Source: an uncultured Candidatus Saccharibacteria bacterium
GTDB taxonomy: Bacteria; Patescibacteriota; Saccharimonadia; Saccharimonadales; Saccharimonadaceae
Length of the DNA: 64,000 bases
Direction of reading: 5' to 3'
NCBI GenBank assembly: GCA_947166125.1
Contig: CAMVCW010000003.1
Coordinates: 1 to 64,000, forward strand
Part shown: positions 39,676 through 49,552 of the stretch, in pieces
Position numbering within the stretch: the first letter of the stretch is position 1
Layout of the letters: every line of letters starts with the position of its first letter
Made by a program: the position numbers and the translations under genes
The notes under the pieces: generated by a model
Told to the model about the DNA's origin: nothing
The model's database searches: none
Seen by the model: the letters and a program-made list of their open reading frames with translations, nothing else

Positions 39676-40355
39676 TAAAACAAACTCGCTTGTTTAGAAA
39701 TTGGTAAATCTACATAAAAACTCGTACCGTCACGATGCCGCACTGCCCCCACATTGGCATTCATGTAACGAGAAAACCTCGACGCAATGTAAAGCCCCAG
39801 CCCAGAAGACCCCGGCCGCATAGCAATAGAAGTTGGTTTTTCAACCCAACCACGCTTAATTTCGCGCCAAACATCCATCGGCAAAGCCGGCCCATAATCC
39901 CGCACTACAATTTTTACTTTATCTTTAAAATCTTTCACCATCAATTCCGCCCTAGTCTCATCGCCAGAATAATGCATAGCGTTTAACAAAAAATTATACA
40001 CCACGCTATAAAGCAAATCTCTATTAGCAGTCACCAATCTAGAACGATTACTATACCGAATATACAAATCTCTTTTATTGTAGTGAAAAAGATATTCCAA
40101 TTCACGAGTTACGGCATCACATACTTCACGCACCGCCACCGGCTCCATCGCAAACAATCCATCTTCTAATCGCCGAATCTTCACAAGATCATTAACTTGT
40201 TTAATCGCCCGCTCCGACACACTCACCATCCTAGACCTAATTTGTTCATTTTGGCCACTTATATTATCAAAAGACAAAGCTAACTGCCTCAGCACTGCAA
40301 GCGGTGCCTTCAGCTCATGCGCCGCCACCAAAATTCCATCGACCTCCTTCTCCAT
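39675..40355 (-). CDS. histidine kinase without sensor domain
   Basis: 226 residues from the ATG at 40355; TGC-TATAAT ends 7 nt before it, so a longer in-frame start at 40493 is not expected. The HisKA helix begins almost at the N-terminus with AAHELKAPLAVLRQL (His13). ATPase boxes: NFLLNAMHYSG, VVRDYGPALP, SSGLGLYIASRF, and a final GTSFYVDLP. No membrane segment, PAS or HAMP domain is present. A cytoplasmic kinase with an unlinked input. Confidence 0.88.
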   Translation of the reverse strand: MEKEVDGILVAAHELKAPLAVLRQLALSFDNISGQNEQIRSRMVSVSERAIKQVNDLVKIRRLEDGLFAMEPVAVREVCDAVTRELEYLFHYNKRDLYIRYSNRSRLVTANRDLLYSVVYNFLLNAMHYSGDETRAELMVKDFKDKVKIVVRDYGPALPMDVWREIKRGWVEKPTSIAMRPGSSGLGLYIASRFSRYMNANVGAVRHRDGTSFYVDLPISKQASLF

Positions 40356-40377
40356 ACCCCCTATTATAGCACACCTC

Positions 40378-41145
40378 TTAGGCGTTAAAGATGATAGTTT
40401 CCAGCAGCTTATCAAAATCTTCTTTGAACAGTACGCTATCTGTTTGCAAGATTGCGGTTTTATCACGAATCTTAAATACCACGACATACCCACTTAAATC
40501 CGTACCAGGAATTGTGCCGGTATAACGATTCGCCGTCACCGTAGTGCCTTTTTCCACATTTCCTACCGTCACGGACTCTACGGTCAAATTAGAGTTCTTT
40601 TTATCCATCGCTTTTTGATATTCTTCCGCCACATTATCAAAACTCTCATTACGAATCGTTACACGCAAAGCATTTATCGTGTCCTTACCTACAGCGTCTA
40701 CCTGAATCGGATTAAAGTAAGCATTAAAATCACCACCGCTTGATGCATCGGCTGCTACATATACACTCCAAGTCTTAGGATATTCAAAAGTAAGTTGTCC
40801 ATAATCTGCCGGCCCAGAAAAAGTCTTGTACGGATATTTTTCACGTTCGCGAAACTCTTCTTCATCTTTTGTAGCCTGTTCGTCCTTCGCTTCAGCTGTA
40901 GCTATTGCCAACTTTCCGTCTAAGTCGCTTTGCGCCTCGTCATATTGCACATACATCCAAATAAACAACCCAATAAACGTCACAGCAATCAATGAAACGA
41001 TAATAATTACGATAGTTTTAACTAACCCAGAAATATCTTTTTTCTTTTCCGGCATCAACTGCACTTGCTGCACCATCGGCATCCCATTACCTGCTGGTTG
41101 CACAGGAATAGTATTTTGTACCGGCGGCATCTGTCCATTATCCAT
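40378..41145 (-). CDS. membrane-anchored protein of unknown function
   Basis: 255 residues. Pro/Gln-rich cytoplasmic tail (1-35), one membrane helix (about 43-67, LVKTIVIIIVSLIAVTFIGLFIWMYV), a charged coiled segment, then an exterior domain with FEYPKTWSVYVAADASSGGDFNAYFNPIQV and GYVVVFKIRDKTAILQTDSVLFKEDFDKLLETI, resembling PsbP-like domains of Gram-positive lipoproteins. Same overall design as 53261-53914. Role unknown. Confidence 0.7.
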   Translation of the reverse strand: MDNGQMPPVQNTIPVQPAGNGMPMVQQVQLMPEKKKDISGLVKTIVIIIVSLIAVTFIGLFIWMYVQYDEAQSDLDGKLAIATAEAKDEQATKDEEEFREREKYPYKTFSGPADYGQLTFEYPKTWSVYVAADASSGGDFNAYFNPIQVDAVGKDTINALRVTIRNESFDNVAEEYQKAMDKKNSNLTVESVTVGNVEKGTTVTANRYTGTIPGTDLSGYVVVFKIRDKTAILQTDSVLFKEDFDKLLETIIFNA

Positions 41146-41160
41146 GAGCTTATTATATCA

Positions 41161-41358
41161 TTATTTTGTAAAATCTTCATCCAATATTTCAATTTCGTTT
41201 TGCAGATTACTCAGATCTTCTTGCAGCTCTTTCGCTAAATTAATTGCCATTTTATATTTTTCCGCCGCCTTATCCAGAGAAAAATCATCCGAATAAAACC
41301 ACTCTTTAGCCTTTTCCAATTCTTCAAATTTCTGATTCAAACTTTTAGTTTCGCTCAT
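41161..41358 (-). CDS. xseB: exodeoxyribonuclease VII small subunit
   Basis: 65 residues: FEELEKAKEWFYSDDFSLDKAAEKYKMAINLAKELQEDL, the helical hairpin of XseB. It binds the large subunit and tunes its nuclease. It overlaps xseA by 14 bp. Confidence 0.88.
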   Translation of the reverse strand: MSETKSLNQKFEELEKAKEWFYSDDFSLDKAAEKYKMAINLAKELQEDLSNLQNEIEILDEDFTK

Positions 41359-42439
41359 ATACTTCCTTTACTTCTGCTTTAATTTCTTTATCATATGTTG
41401 TAATTTTTACAACATTACCAGGAGAAATTTTACCATTCAAAATTGCATAACCTTGCTTTAGTACTTTTTCAGGATTCAATGCTACCAACATTTTTATCTG
41501 GTTAGATAATATCTTTCTAAAATCCACTATTTTCATATTTATCACATTTCTAATTTGCGCCACAACCTCCACACTATCTTTTTTAAAATCTTCCGCCCGA
41601 TTAATTATCACTCTAAACAGCTCGTTGATTATCATCGTTATCGCCCATTTCATATTTTCGCGATCCGGAGTCAACATTTCTGCCGCATTGGAAGGCGTCG
41701 AAGCCCTAACGTCTGCCGCCAAATCACACAACGATTCATCTACCTCATGTCCAATGCCAGTAATCACTGGTATCTTGGACGCCGCCACCGCCCGCACTAG
41801 CTCTTCATCATTAAATGCCGCCAAATCGTCTGCCGATCCACCACCGCGCAAAATCGCAATCATTTGTACATTGTTTCGTTCATTAAAATATTTTAATGCA
41901 CGAATTATTTGATCTGGAGCATCTAATCCTTGCACTTGCGTATGCGCCACTTGTATCTTCAGTCCACCCCACCTTGCATTAATTATTTTAATAAAATCTG
42001 CATACCCAGCCGCCGCCGTACTAGAAATTACGCCAATTTTCGTAAGATCTTTCGGTATTTGGCGTTTACGCTCTGTCGCAAAAAGTCCTTCATCTGCCAA
42101 TTTCTTTTTTAATATCTCGTAGGCTTTTTTCAAGCTACCTTCCCCCACCGGCCTTACTGCCTGCACCGTAAAAGAAAACTTCCCCCATTTTGTAATCTTC
42201 GGCACGCCCCGCACTACCACTTTCATGCCATCTTCTAGTGGCATCCGTAGTTGGAATAATGTCATAAAGCAAGGGATACTTGATTCCGCATCTTTTATAT
42301 CAAAAAATACCCATTTTCCCTGATTAACCTTAAAACTCGCAACCTCCCCTTCAATCAATATACTGCCATAGGCGTACTCCAAAGTTTGATTCGCTACAGC
42401 AATAAAATCAGTTGGTGAAAATTTAATTTCATTTTCCAT
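41345..42439 (-). CDS. xseA: exodeoxyribonuclease VII large subunit
   Basis: 364 residues from ATG at 42439. Seen: OB-fold with GSILIEGEVASFKVNQGKWVFFDIKD, the catalytic region IGVISSTAAAGYADFIKIINARWGGLKIQVAHTQVQG, RGGGSADDLAAFNDEELVRAVAASKIPVITGIGHEVDESLCDLAADVRASTPSNAAEML. Degrades single-stranded DNA in repair. Shorter than the E. coli enzyme, mostly in the coiled-coil part. Overlaps the flippase-like gene upstream by 11 bp. Confidence 0.94.
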   Translation of the reverse strand: MENEIKFSPTDFIAVANQTLEYAYGSILIEGEVASFKVNQGKWVFFDIKDAESSIPCFMTLFQLRMPLEDGMKVVVRGVPKITKWGKFSFTVQAVRPVGEGSLKKAYEILKKKLADEGLFATERKRQIPKDLTKIGVISSTAAAGYADFIKIINARWGGLKIQVAHTQVQGLDAPDQIIRALKYFNERNNVQMIAILRGGGSADDLAAFNDEELVRAVAASKIPVITGIGHEVDESLCDLAADVRASTPSNAAEMLTPDRENMKWAITMIINELFRVIINRAEDFKKDSVEVVAQIRNVINMKIVDFRKILSNQIKMLVALNPEKVLKQGYAILNGKISPGNVVKITTYDKEIKAEVKEVYERN

Positions 42440-43475
42440 TCTTTTTGCCTTGAATAGCTTTGTAATACGGCCATGCTCCAGACACAATCGTAAATACCAG
42501 AGTAATCACCCGTGTCATCACTGTAATAATGGTAGCCGTTGGAAAATCTACACCAAGCGCAATCATTACGCCCGCCATGCCAAGTTCATACAAGCCATAT
42601 GGTACAATTCCGTCAAATACCGAACCAATCGCCTCCCCCACCATGATAAACGGCAGCAGCTCCGGCCTCCCCAACGAAATAGCTACAATCCAATATGTCG
42701 TAATTTCGCAAAAACTATAAATTAACCCCCACATTGCTGGCTTTTTCAAATACCGCTTATTTTCTTTCGCAATTTTTACACTCTCATGAATATCTGCAAA
42801 ATAACTACTAATTTTATCGTATCGCATCAGCTGTTTCTTACGCCCAAAAGTAAGAAGTCTTACCATAACATTCATCAACCTAGAAACAGTTCTTGAAAAA
42901 AATTCTATTCTCTTTCCACTGCTTGCGATATAAACCACAAACCACAAAAAGAAGAACACGCCCATATTCATGAGCAGCGACACCGGAATAATCCACATCG
43001 CATCCGAAGGGATTAAATTAAAAATTAAAAGTATCGCTATAGCGACCAAGGCCTGTGCGTAATTTATAACCGTAGTTACCGCATATCTAAAAAGATACAA
43101 GAAACTAGCTTGCCCGGCAGAAACATTATATGGCATCAAGCGATAAGTCAAAAATGCCAATCCGCCCACACCACCCGCCGGTATCGCATGGTTAACAAAA
43201 TTAAGTTCCGTAGAGATTCTTAGTATTTCGCCATTACTAAATTTCTGTACATTTTTACGATTTCTAAGATATGAAAAGAAAATCTGCCCACAGGCATAAT
43301 ACATAAACAATTGCTCAGGTATTAATAAAAGTAGCACAAAAACATTTGTTTCCTGCAAATGATTCAATGTATCTAAAATATCTGGCCAGTTCTGATATAC
43401 TACATACGCCACTAAAAAAATCGTCAAAATAGACAAAATTGTCCTAAAAGAAAACTTACTCTTTTTCTTAGCCAT
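42429..43475 (-). CDS. lysylphosphatidylglycerol synthase TM-like / UPF0104 membrane protein
   Basis: 348 residues, about 8 membrane segments. Seen: NHAIPAGGVGGLAFLTYRLMPYNVSAGQASFLYLFRYAVT and the late GEAIGSVFDGIVPYGLYELGMAGVMIALG, the conserved loops of the LPG_synthase_TM/AglD family. Members act in lipid or glycolipid transfer and flipping. No catalytic MprF synthase domain is attached. Confidence 0.82.
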   Translation of the reverse strand: MAKKKSKFSFRTILSILTIFLVAYVVYQNWPDILDTLNHLQETNVFVLLLLIPEQLFMYYACGQIFFSYLRNRKNVQKFSNGEILRISTELNFVNHAIPAGGVGGLAFLTYRLMPYNVSAGQASFLYLFRYAVTTVINYAQALVAIAILLIFNLIPSDAMWIIPVSLLMNMGVFFFLWFVVYIASSGKRIEFFSRTVSRLMNVMVRLLTFGRKKQLMRYDKISSYFADIHESVKIAKENKRYLKKPAMWGLIYSFCEITTYWIVAISLGRPELLPFIMVGEAIGSVFDGIVPYGLYELGMAGVMIALGVDFPTATIITVMTRVITLVFTIVSGAWPYYKAIQGKKNGK

Positions 43476-43495
43476 AACCAGATTATATCACAAAA

Positions 43496-43515
43496 ATAAC
43501 CCCTAACGGGGCTAT
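43496..43515 (-). terminator. terminator after rpmA
   Basis: ATAGCCCC / GGGGTTAT with GTTA loop and T-run on the minus strand. Confidence 0.8.
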
Positions 43516-43520
43516 TTGAT

Positions 43521-43793
43521 TTATCTTACTTCTACGCGAACACGCGGCAAACTTTTACCAGAGAAGTGAGTCTTCTTGGTTTTCACAAAAGTTACCACAC
43601 CATCCTTTGCGGCATGAATAGTGAAGTTGCGTGACATATAAGTACCTGGGCCAGCAATCTTCGTGGCACCAGTTTGGCGAACTAATACTTCGCCATTTTT
43701 AACTTTTTGGCCGCCAAAGCGCTTAACGCCAAGGCGCTGGCCGGCATTGTTGTGGACGTTCTTGGCGGTACCGCCAGCTTTTACGTGTGACAT
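43521..43793 (-). CDS. rpmA: 50S ribosomal protein L27
   Basis: 90 residues. Seen: RLGVKRFGGQKVKNGEVLVRQTGATKIAGPGTYMSRNFTIHAAKDGVVTF, typical L27. The N-terminus is SHVKAGGTAKN, with no Firmicutes-type cleavable extension. The L27 N-terminus reaches the peptidyl-transferase centre. Directly after the methyltransferase gene, without the usual rplU partner. Confidence 0.96.
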   Translation of the reverse strand: MSHVKAGGTAKNVHNNAGQRLGVKRFGGQKVKNGEVLVRQTGATKIAGPGTYMSRNFTIHAAKDGVVTFVKTKKTHFSGKSLPRVRVEVR

Positions 43794-44882
43794 TTATTTC
43801 TTCCTTAATATTATTATATCTCTCGCTACGACTTGGTTTTCTCGATGATAAAGTAACCCCTCGCGCGATTTATTACTAACATTATACCCCATATCGTCAA
43901 TGTCGTCAAGTATATCCATACGTTCATATATACCGTTCCCTCTCAACCAGGCCGGCACAGCTATTGTCACTGGCGTATCGCTCTCGATTTGAGATAATAT
44001 ATTCTTCAAAAAGCCCAAAACTATAGATTTACATTCTATTTTTTGTTCCTTCAGCTCCATGTCTGCAGGAATTCGCGAAAAAGGCTTACCCAAATACCCT
44101 TCGCACGCCACTGCGTCAATCGGCTGACTCCACCGAAAAGAAGTAGCATCCCCCACTTCCACCATATATCCCTCAAATCCAAAATGTTTCAAATTTTTTT
44201 CACTATATTCTACCATTCTTTCACTTAAATCAGTTCCATACGCTACGTAGCCCATCAATAAAGCCTCTTGCAATACCACGCCGGTTCCGCAAAATGGATC
44301 CAGCACTCTGCTACCAGCTTTTAGCGAACCACACAAATTAATCAAAATTTGTGCCAACTTCGGTGGCAACATTCCTACCTTCGCATCCCTAGCCGGCCGC
44401 GCCTGATCGCGTTTAGTATATGCATCTATATCTTGCACGCCAATTACTTTATACCAATCATTATTGACTTTAATCAACTCAATCTTACGTTCATTTTTAC
44501 CGCACAAACCATTATGAAGCGAGGTCGCTGTGGAAAGTATTGCTTCCTTATTTTCTACGACTCGCACACTCCTTCCGTGTCGCACTAAAATCTTTTTTAA
44601 TTTTAAAGCTTCTATCGTAGCTGTTTTCTTAGTAGCGCGTCCGGAATAATCACTAACTCCCAAAGTTATTTTTCCTTCAGGTAATTCGCGCAAAAAATCT
44701 AGCGGCTTTTTAGTCATTTTTTTGGCAATTTTCAAACAACCACCTAGCCTATCTATGTCCGGCACTGTATTTTCTTCAAAAACTGCAAGGTTATTAGAAA
44801 TCTTTTTTACACTTCTAAACAGAGCCTCTAATTCTGCAATTGATATTTCTGGTTGCCTACCCAATACTGCCAAGTAACTCAT
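43794..44882 (-). CDS. tRNA guanine-N2 methyltransferase, Trm11/TrmG10 type
   Basis: 362 residues. Seen: MSYLAVLGRQPEISIAELEALF at the N-terminus (THUMP-like region to ~150), then a Rossmann MTase with PKLAQILINLCGSLKAGSRVLDPFCGTGVVLQEALLMGYVAYGTDLSERMVEYS and a divergent motif IV AVACEGYLGKPF in place of DPPYG. The family adds m2G at tRNA position 10. The altered motif IV makes the exact target uncertain. It overlaps tyrS by 4 bp. Confidence 0.8.
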   Translation of the reverse strand: MSYLAVLGRQPEISIAELEALFRSVKKISNNLAVFEENTVPDIDRLGGCLKIAKKMTKKPLDFLRELPEGKITLGVSDYSGRATKKTATIEALKLKKILVRHGRSVRVVENKEAILSTATSLHNGLCGKNERKIELIKVNNDWYKVIGVQDIDAYTKRDQARPARDAKVGMLPPKLAQILINLCGSLKAGSRVLDPFCGTGVVLQEALLMGYVAYGTDLSERMVEYSEKNLKHFGFEGYMVEVGDATSFRWSQPIDAVACEGYLGKPFSRIPADMELKEQKIECKSIVLGFLKNILSQIESDTPVTIAVPAWLRGNGIYERMDILDDIDDMGYNVSNKSREGLLYHRENQVVARDIIILRKK

Positions 44883-46114
44883 TTTACAATCAAGAATTTA
44901 TTTTTACCTTTTTTAATTATCGCAGTTTGTATCAACTCAATATCGTCCTGCACTTTTACGCCATTTATCGTAATTGCACCTTGCGCTAAAAATTCGCGAG
45001 CTTTTTTCTTTGACGAAGCCAAGCCGCTAGTAACTAATGCATCTACCAGCATGGCTCCTTTATCAATAGTTGGTAGATAATTAGCAAATTCAATTATTTC
45101 ATCTTCAGAAAAATCTGCAAAATTTGTATTCCTATCAAACAAAACAGCCGTCAAATTTTCTATAGCTTCTGCATTCTTTTTGCCATGCACTACTTCAGTA
45201 ACCCCACGCGCCAAAGCCTTTTGTGCAATACGTTTTTCTGGCGCCATTCTGTGTTGTTCCAAAATATTTTCAATTTCTTCTTTACCATAAAGCGTATAAA
45301 TCTTTATTAGATATTCTACAGCCTCATCAGACTGATTAAGCCAAAATTGATAAAAATCGAAAATCGGCGTATAGTTACCGCTGCCATTATCAGTTGCTGC
45401 CAACCAAATAGCATTGCCTTCAGACTTACCGAATTTTCTTCCGGTTACCGGATCAATAATTAACGGCGTAGACCACACATCCGCATTACCATTTTCTAGT
45501 CTTCTAATTAAATGTATCCCACTAGTACAGTTTCCGTATTGGTCTGCCCCACAAAGTTGCAAACTCACTCCATGTTCACGGTATAAATGCAAGAAGTCAT
45601 AACCCTGAATCAAAGTATAAGAAAATTCCGCATAGCTAATTCCACCACCACCCTCGCCAATTCTATTCTGCACAAACTGCCGGTCCAAAAGCTGTGTCAT
45701 GGAAAACGCTTTTCCCACCTCGCGCAAAAAATCCAGATATTTCATATTACGGAACCAATCCAGATTATCCACCATCTTTACATTTTCCGCACTCACTACA
45801 CGTTCTATTTGGGCTTTAATACATTTTTTGTTATGTTCTACTTCATCCAAAGATTTCAACTCACGTTCATCATTTTCTTTCGGGTCACCGATCTGCCCAG
45901 TTGCACCCCCCACCAACAAATATGGCTCATAACCATGCCGCACAAAACATGCACACATCATCAACGCTGCCAAATTACCAATCGTCAAAGAATCAGCCGA
46001 AGGATCAGCTCCCCAATAAAATTTTTTAGATTCACGATTATCTAAATCTTCTGGATTATCTAAAGTAATCTCAGCTTTAAAGCCACGATAAATCAATTCT
46101 TCTGATAATTTCAT
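44879..46114 (-). CDS. tyrS: tyrosyl-tRNA synthetase
   Basis: 411 residues. Class I. Seen: FYWGADPSADSLTIGNLAALMM with the HIGH-equivalent TIGNL, the KMSKS-equivalent KFGKS in GRKFGKSEGNAIWL, the Tyr-binding SYTLIQGYDFLHLYREHGVSLQLCGADQYGNCTSGI, and a C-terminal S4 domain (LVDALVTSGLASSKKKAREFLAQGAITINGVKV). Confidence 0.96.
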   Translation of the reverse strand: MKLSEELIYRGFKAEITLDNPEDLDNRESKKFYWGADPSADSLTIGNLAALMMCACFVRHGYEPYLLVGGATGQIGDPKENDERELKSLDEVEHNKKCIKAQIERVVSAENVKMVDNLDWFRNMKYLDFLREVGKAFSMTQLLDRQFVQNRIGEGGGGISYAEFSYTLIQGYDFLHLYREHGVSLQLCGADQYGNCTSGIHLIRRLENGNADVWSTPLIIDPVTGRKFGKSEGNAIWLAATDNGSGNYTPIFDFYQFWLNQSDEAVEYLIKIYTLYGKEEIENILEQHRMAPEKRIAQKALARGVTEVVHGKKNAEAIENLTAVLFDRNTNFADFSEDEIIEFANYLPTIDKGAMLVDALVTSGLASSKKKAREFLAQGAITINGVKVQDDIELIQTAIIKKGKNKFLIVK

Positions 46115-46126
46115 AGAATCATTTTA

Positions 46127-46564
46127 TCATAATTTCTCTATTGTTGCACCCACCCTGGCGCGGTTGGCCCACTCGTCAGCCATTTCGTTATACTTGGTAC
46201 CAACATGCCCCTTCGTCCAATACAAAGAAACCTGGCTATTAATATATAGCCCATACAATTCCTTCACGATATCCAAATTCTTAATCTCGCCACTCTTCTT
46301 TTTCCAACCTTTTTCCTTCCATCCGGCGCCCCATTTTTGAAGCACATTAATCCAGAATTCCGAATCTGTATGAATTTCACAATCCTCATCGCCGGCATAT
46401 TTTATTGCTGCAATTAATGCTTTGCCTTCCATCCTAATATTCGTCGTGTTTTTATCCTTTCCTAGTACCACTGGCTTAGCACCATCTTCTTGCACTTCTA
46501 TAACAGCAAACCCCCCATCGCCAGGGTTTGGCACCGCACTTCCATCAGTCCATAAAATTTTCAT
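46127..46564 (-). CDS. rnhA: ribonuclease HI
   Basis: 145 residues. Removes RNA from RNA-DNA hybrids. Seen: ILWTDGSAVPNPGDGGFAV with first catalytic Asp7, IRMEGKALIAAIKY with the catalytic Glu, HTDSEFWINVLQKW with the Asp, and a basic handle WKEKGWKKKSGEIKN. WTKGHVGTKYNEMADEWANRA completes the site. Confidence 0.93.
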   Translation of the reverse strand: MKILWTDGSAVPNPGDGGFAVIEVQEDGAKPVVLGKDKNTTNIRMEGKALIAAIKYAGDEDCEIHTDSEFWINVLQKWGAGWKEKGWKKKSGEIKNLDIVKELYGLYINSQVSLYWTKGHVGTKYNEMADEWANRARVGATIEKL

Positions 46565-46593
46565 ATACTCTATTATAACACGCTATTTCTACA

Positions 46594-49551
46594 CTAGTAT
46601 CTTGGCGATAGCTCTTGCTGATAGGCTGTGACTATTTTACCACTCTTCACCACGTCAGATTCACCATTAGCCCATAGATACAAAGAAGTATCATAATTTA
46701 TAATTTCTGCCGGAATTGCAGTATTATATCCTGTTGCTGCACCATACGTCCGTTTTAATGTCAAAGTGTCAGCTATCACTGAGCCATTAATCTTAAGTTT
46801 TGTAGAATTTTTCTCTGCATTGATATTATCAGAATCATAGCAATCATTAATGTTCCCATCCGCAATCAGTACGGCATCAATTCTTTCTACTTTACAATTT
46901 ATTAATATGTTTCCTTTTACGTAGATAATAGTTTTTGGTATCTCTTTCAAATTACTATAGTTTTTACCGTCAGTATACTTGATATCCTGCGTAATTTTTA
47001 AATCACCATCACTACGATATACATTGGTGCCAGCTTCAGTCTCTTCCGGCCCGCTCCATATATCACCACCGATCACCTTTATTTCATCAGCAAATCTCGA
47101 AATCAGCACTGATTTGTCGTCAGATCTAGTATTGCCACCCTCAATTTCACCAACAACATTTTTAGCACAATTCATATTTGCAAAACTTAATGCATTCCTA
47201 GCACAATAGTTTAAAGGATTTTCCTCACTTCCACCCAAGTCAGACACTCCACTTCCGCCCCAAGCCAACCTTGCATCCTCGGTAGAACTAAATCCAGTAC
47301 CAGCACCACTACTAAATCCACTTACTTTACCATTTGCTACCAGTCCCAACTCCGCCCATGATCCAAAAACATAAAACGGTCCACCATTATTTAATATGTC
47401 ATTAAAATTATTAAACCCATCAACATGCTGTTTTTCACTCGCTAGCAGCTCCAAATCTCCTGCCGAATATATACTGCCACCCCACACCTGGAAACTCGGT
47501 TTCTTGGCTATTGTAAATTCTTTCCATTCAGAATATGCCCAAGACGCGGCATTGCCCGAATCATAATAATCTTTTGCCAAATTATCGTCACTACCACTAT
47601 CTTTAGGATAAACTGCAGATCTTATTCTGATTTTTGTTCCCGCTGGCAAATCCGGTATATTAATTTGCGTCTTTGTACTCATATCATCTTTAACGGTCTC
47701 CTCAAGAATATCCGCATCAGTATGCAAATCACCACCTATGCCATCTTTACTATAACAATTTTCATAATTTTCCCCGTAACAAGCTTCTACTTTCCACTTT
47801 GCTCCGTCCACTCTGGTAGCATAAGTTTCATTCAAGAGTTCGTTATATTTTAGGCTAGTCGTAATGTTGTAATTTACATCTGCCTTCTCGCCCGCATACA
47901 TAATATTATTAGTTGTTAATATTTCCGTCCTATTTATGAAATTGTAAGGCACTAAAACCTGAGCAATTTTATTTATATTACTAACATCAATTTTAGCTAC
48001 CACGCTTACCGACGACAAATTGTATTTGTCATCACTACCACTAGCAAAACTAACCCCCTTTGGAATAGTCTTCACTTTACCTCCGGCATTATTGGTTTCT
48101 ACCGCCTCTACCAATTTCTTACCCACATCAGTCTTCAATACAGAGTAGTCATTATTCTCTTTCTTCTCTTGAGTGTCATTATCTTCATACATATAATCCT
48201 TAGAGTAAGAAAGCTCATCACTGCTTACCGTAAAACCATTATTCCAATTGTTTAATGCATTAGATTTCTTACCATTGTATAAAGTCTCCGACCAGCAATA
48301 GCCCAATAATATAGAATTGGGCACAACCGTAGCGCATGGTCGACCATTATTAAACGCACCAAGCACATTCCCACCGTTTATAATCTGCAACTTTTCCGGA
48401 CGCACCCTACGAGTATATTGAGCCAAAGGCGTATATTCCGCTTGATATGTTACCGAATCTCCCGGCTTACCATAAATCGTTTCAGTATAATTATTATATT
48501 TTTCCGTTGTATTATTTTTAACTTTTATACCTAAAGAAGTCTGGGTGCTACCCAACGCCCGAACACAAGCCATCGTGTAGACATTACTTGTCCCCTCCTG
48601 ATCGTTCGGAGCAAATTCCAATTTCTCACAAACTACCATACCTGGATACAATGTTAGCTCACCACTCCTATTCACTTCCGCCTCATTAGAATTAAAAGTT
48701 CCCGTTTTCAAATTGCTATTAGATAATATAGCTTTTCCATTAGTAAATCCTACTTCTATCAAATTAGAGCTTCTAGATATTACATAATCCGTAGAGCCAT
48801 CGCCACTCGTACGCTTTAACGAATGACTAAAAGACGCCTTGCATCCATCTGTGGCAGAGCAATTATCTATTGTAGTAAAACTAAAACTAGCTTTGTCGGT
48901 ATACCCCACCGTCACGGTATTCGTGCCAGAAGCCACAGACTTACCTTCAAATGTGCTACCATCAGCTTCATCAGAATAGCAAAATGCCCCCACCGTATCC
49001 CATGTAAAAGCCAAACTACCAACGTACGAAAATTCCGGATGAGCCTTGACGTACTTTACCATTTTTTCGTAACTGCTTTTAGCTTCAACTGCACTAGCAT
49101 AACCTATCGGCCTCAAATATTCAGAAACAGTACCACCATAGCCGCCCATTGCTGCCGAATTATGTGGAGCCTGTGGCAAATTTTTATCTCTCTGTGTTGA
49201 TACCTGATATCCAGTACTTCCCCCACCATTGTATACCTCTAGCCCATAATTATATACATACTGCCCTTTTTTACACCCCCTAATAGCAATCGGAGTACCC
49301 GTATTGCTAGTGTAATAAAAACGCACCCCACCTTCTGGCAGATCTTTAAGTACTTCGTATTTTTGCCAAGAAGCCCCATAGCAAGTATCCCACCAATCCG
49401 TCCAATAGCTCAAATTACTCGGACGACAACCGCCATTCGTAGGGTTATTTCCTGGTATAATCGCTCCATCAGCAAACACAGAGTTACCACCAATCGAGCA
49501 AGAAAAAACCATACCAAACACCAAAACAACTTTTAACAATTTCCTATGCAT
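46594..49551 (-). CDS. large secreted or surface protein
   Basis: 985 residues from the ATG at 49551, which has GGGAGG upstream. Signal peptide HRKLLKVVLVFGMVFSCSIGGNSVFA. No known domain recognised; Thr/Ser/Asn/Gly-rich with paired cysteines (CRPS...CYGAS, CKKGQ, CSATDGC, CYGENYENC), which a DsbA-type enzyme could oxidise. There is no LPXTG motif and no clear C-terminal membrane helix, so the anchoring is unknown. The most interesting neighbour is the small membrane protein immediately upstream (1-nt gap). Confidence 0.75.
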   Translation of the reverse strand: MHRKLLKVVLVFGMVFSCSIGGNSVFADGAIIPGNNPTNGGCRPSNLSYWTDWWDTCYGASWQKYEVLKDLPEGGVRFYYTSNTGTPIAIRGCKKGQYVYNYGLEVYNGGGSTGYQVSTQRDKNLPQAPHNSAAMGGYGGTVSEYLRPIGYASAVEAKSSYEKMVKYVKAHPEFSYVGSLAFTWDTVGAFCYSDEADGSTFEGKSVASGTNTVTVGYTDKASFSFTTIDNCSATDGCKASFSHSLKRTSGDGSTDYVISRSSNLIEVGFTNGKAILSNSNLKTGTFNSNEAEVNRSGELTLYPGMVVCEKLEFAPNDQEGTSNVYTMACVRALGSTQTSLGIKVKNNTTEKYNNYTETIYGKPGDSVTYQAEYTPLAQYTRRVRPEKLQIINGGNVLGAFNNGRPCATVVPNSILLGYCWSETLYNGKKSNALNNWNNGFTVSSDELSYSKDYMYEDNDTQEKKENNDYSVLKTDVGKKLVEAVETNNAGGKVKTIPKGVSFASGSDDKYNLSSVSVVAKIDVSNINKIAQVLVPYNFINRTEILTTNNIMYAGEKADVNYNITTSLKYNELLNETYATRVDGAKWKVEACYGENYENCYSKDGIGGDLHTDADILEETVKDDMSTKTQINIPDLPAGTKIRIRSAVYPKDSGSDDNLAKDYYDSGNAASWAYSEWKEFTIAKKPSFQVWGGSIYSAGDLELLASEKQHVDGFNNFNDILNNGGPFYVFGSWAELGLVANGKVSGFSSGAGTGFSSTEDARLAWGGSGVSDLGGSEENPLNYCARNALSFANMNCAKNVVGEIEGGNTRSDDKSVLISRFADEIKVIGGDIWSGPEETEAGTNVYRSDGDLKITQDIKYTDGKNYSNLKEIPKTIIYVKGNILINCKVERIDAVLIADGNINDCYDSDNINAEKNSTKLKINGSVIADTLTLKRTYGAATGYNTAIPAEIINYDTSLYLWANGESDVVKSGKIVTAYQQELSPRY

Positions 49552-49552
49552 T

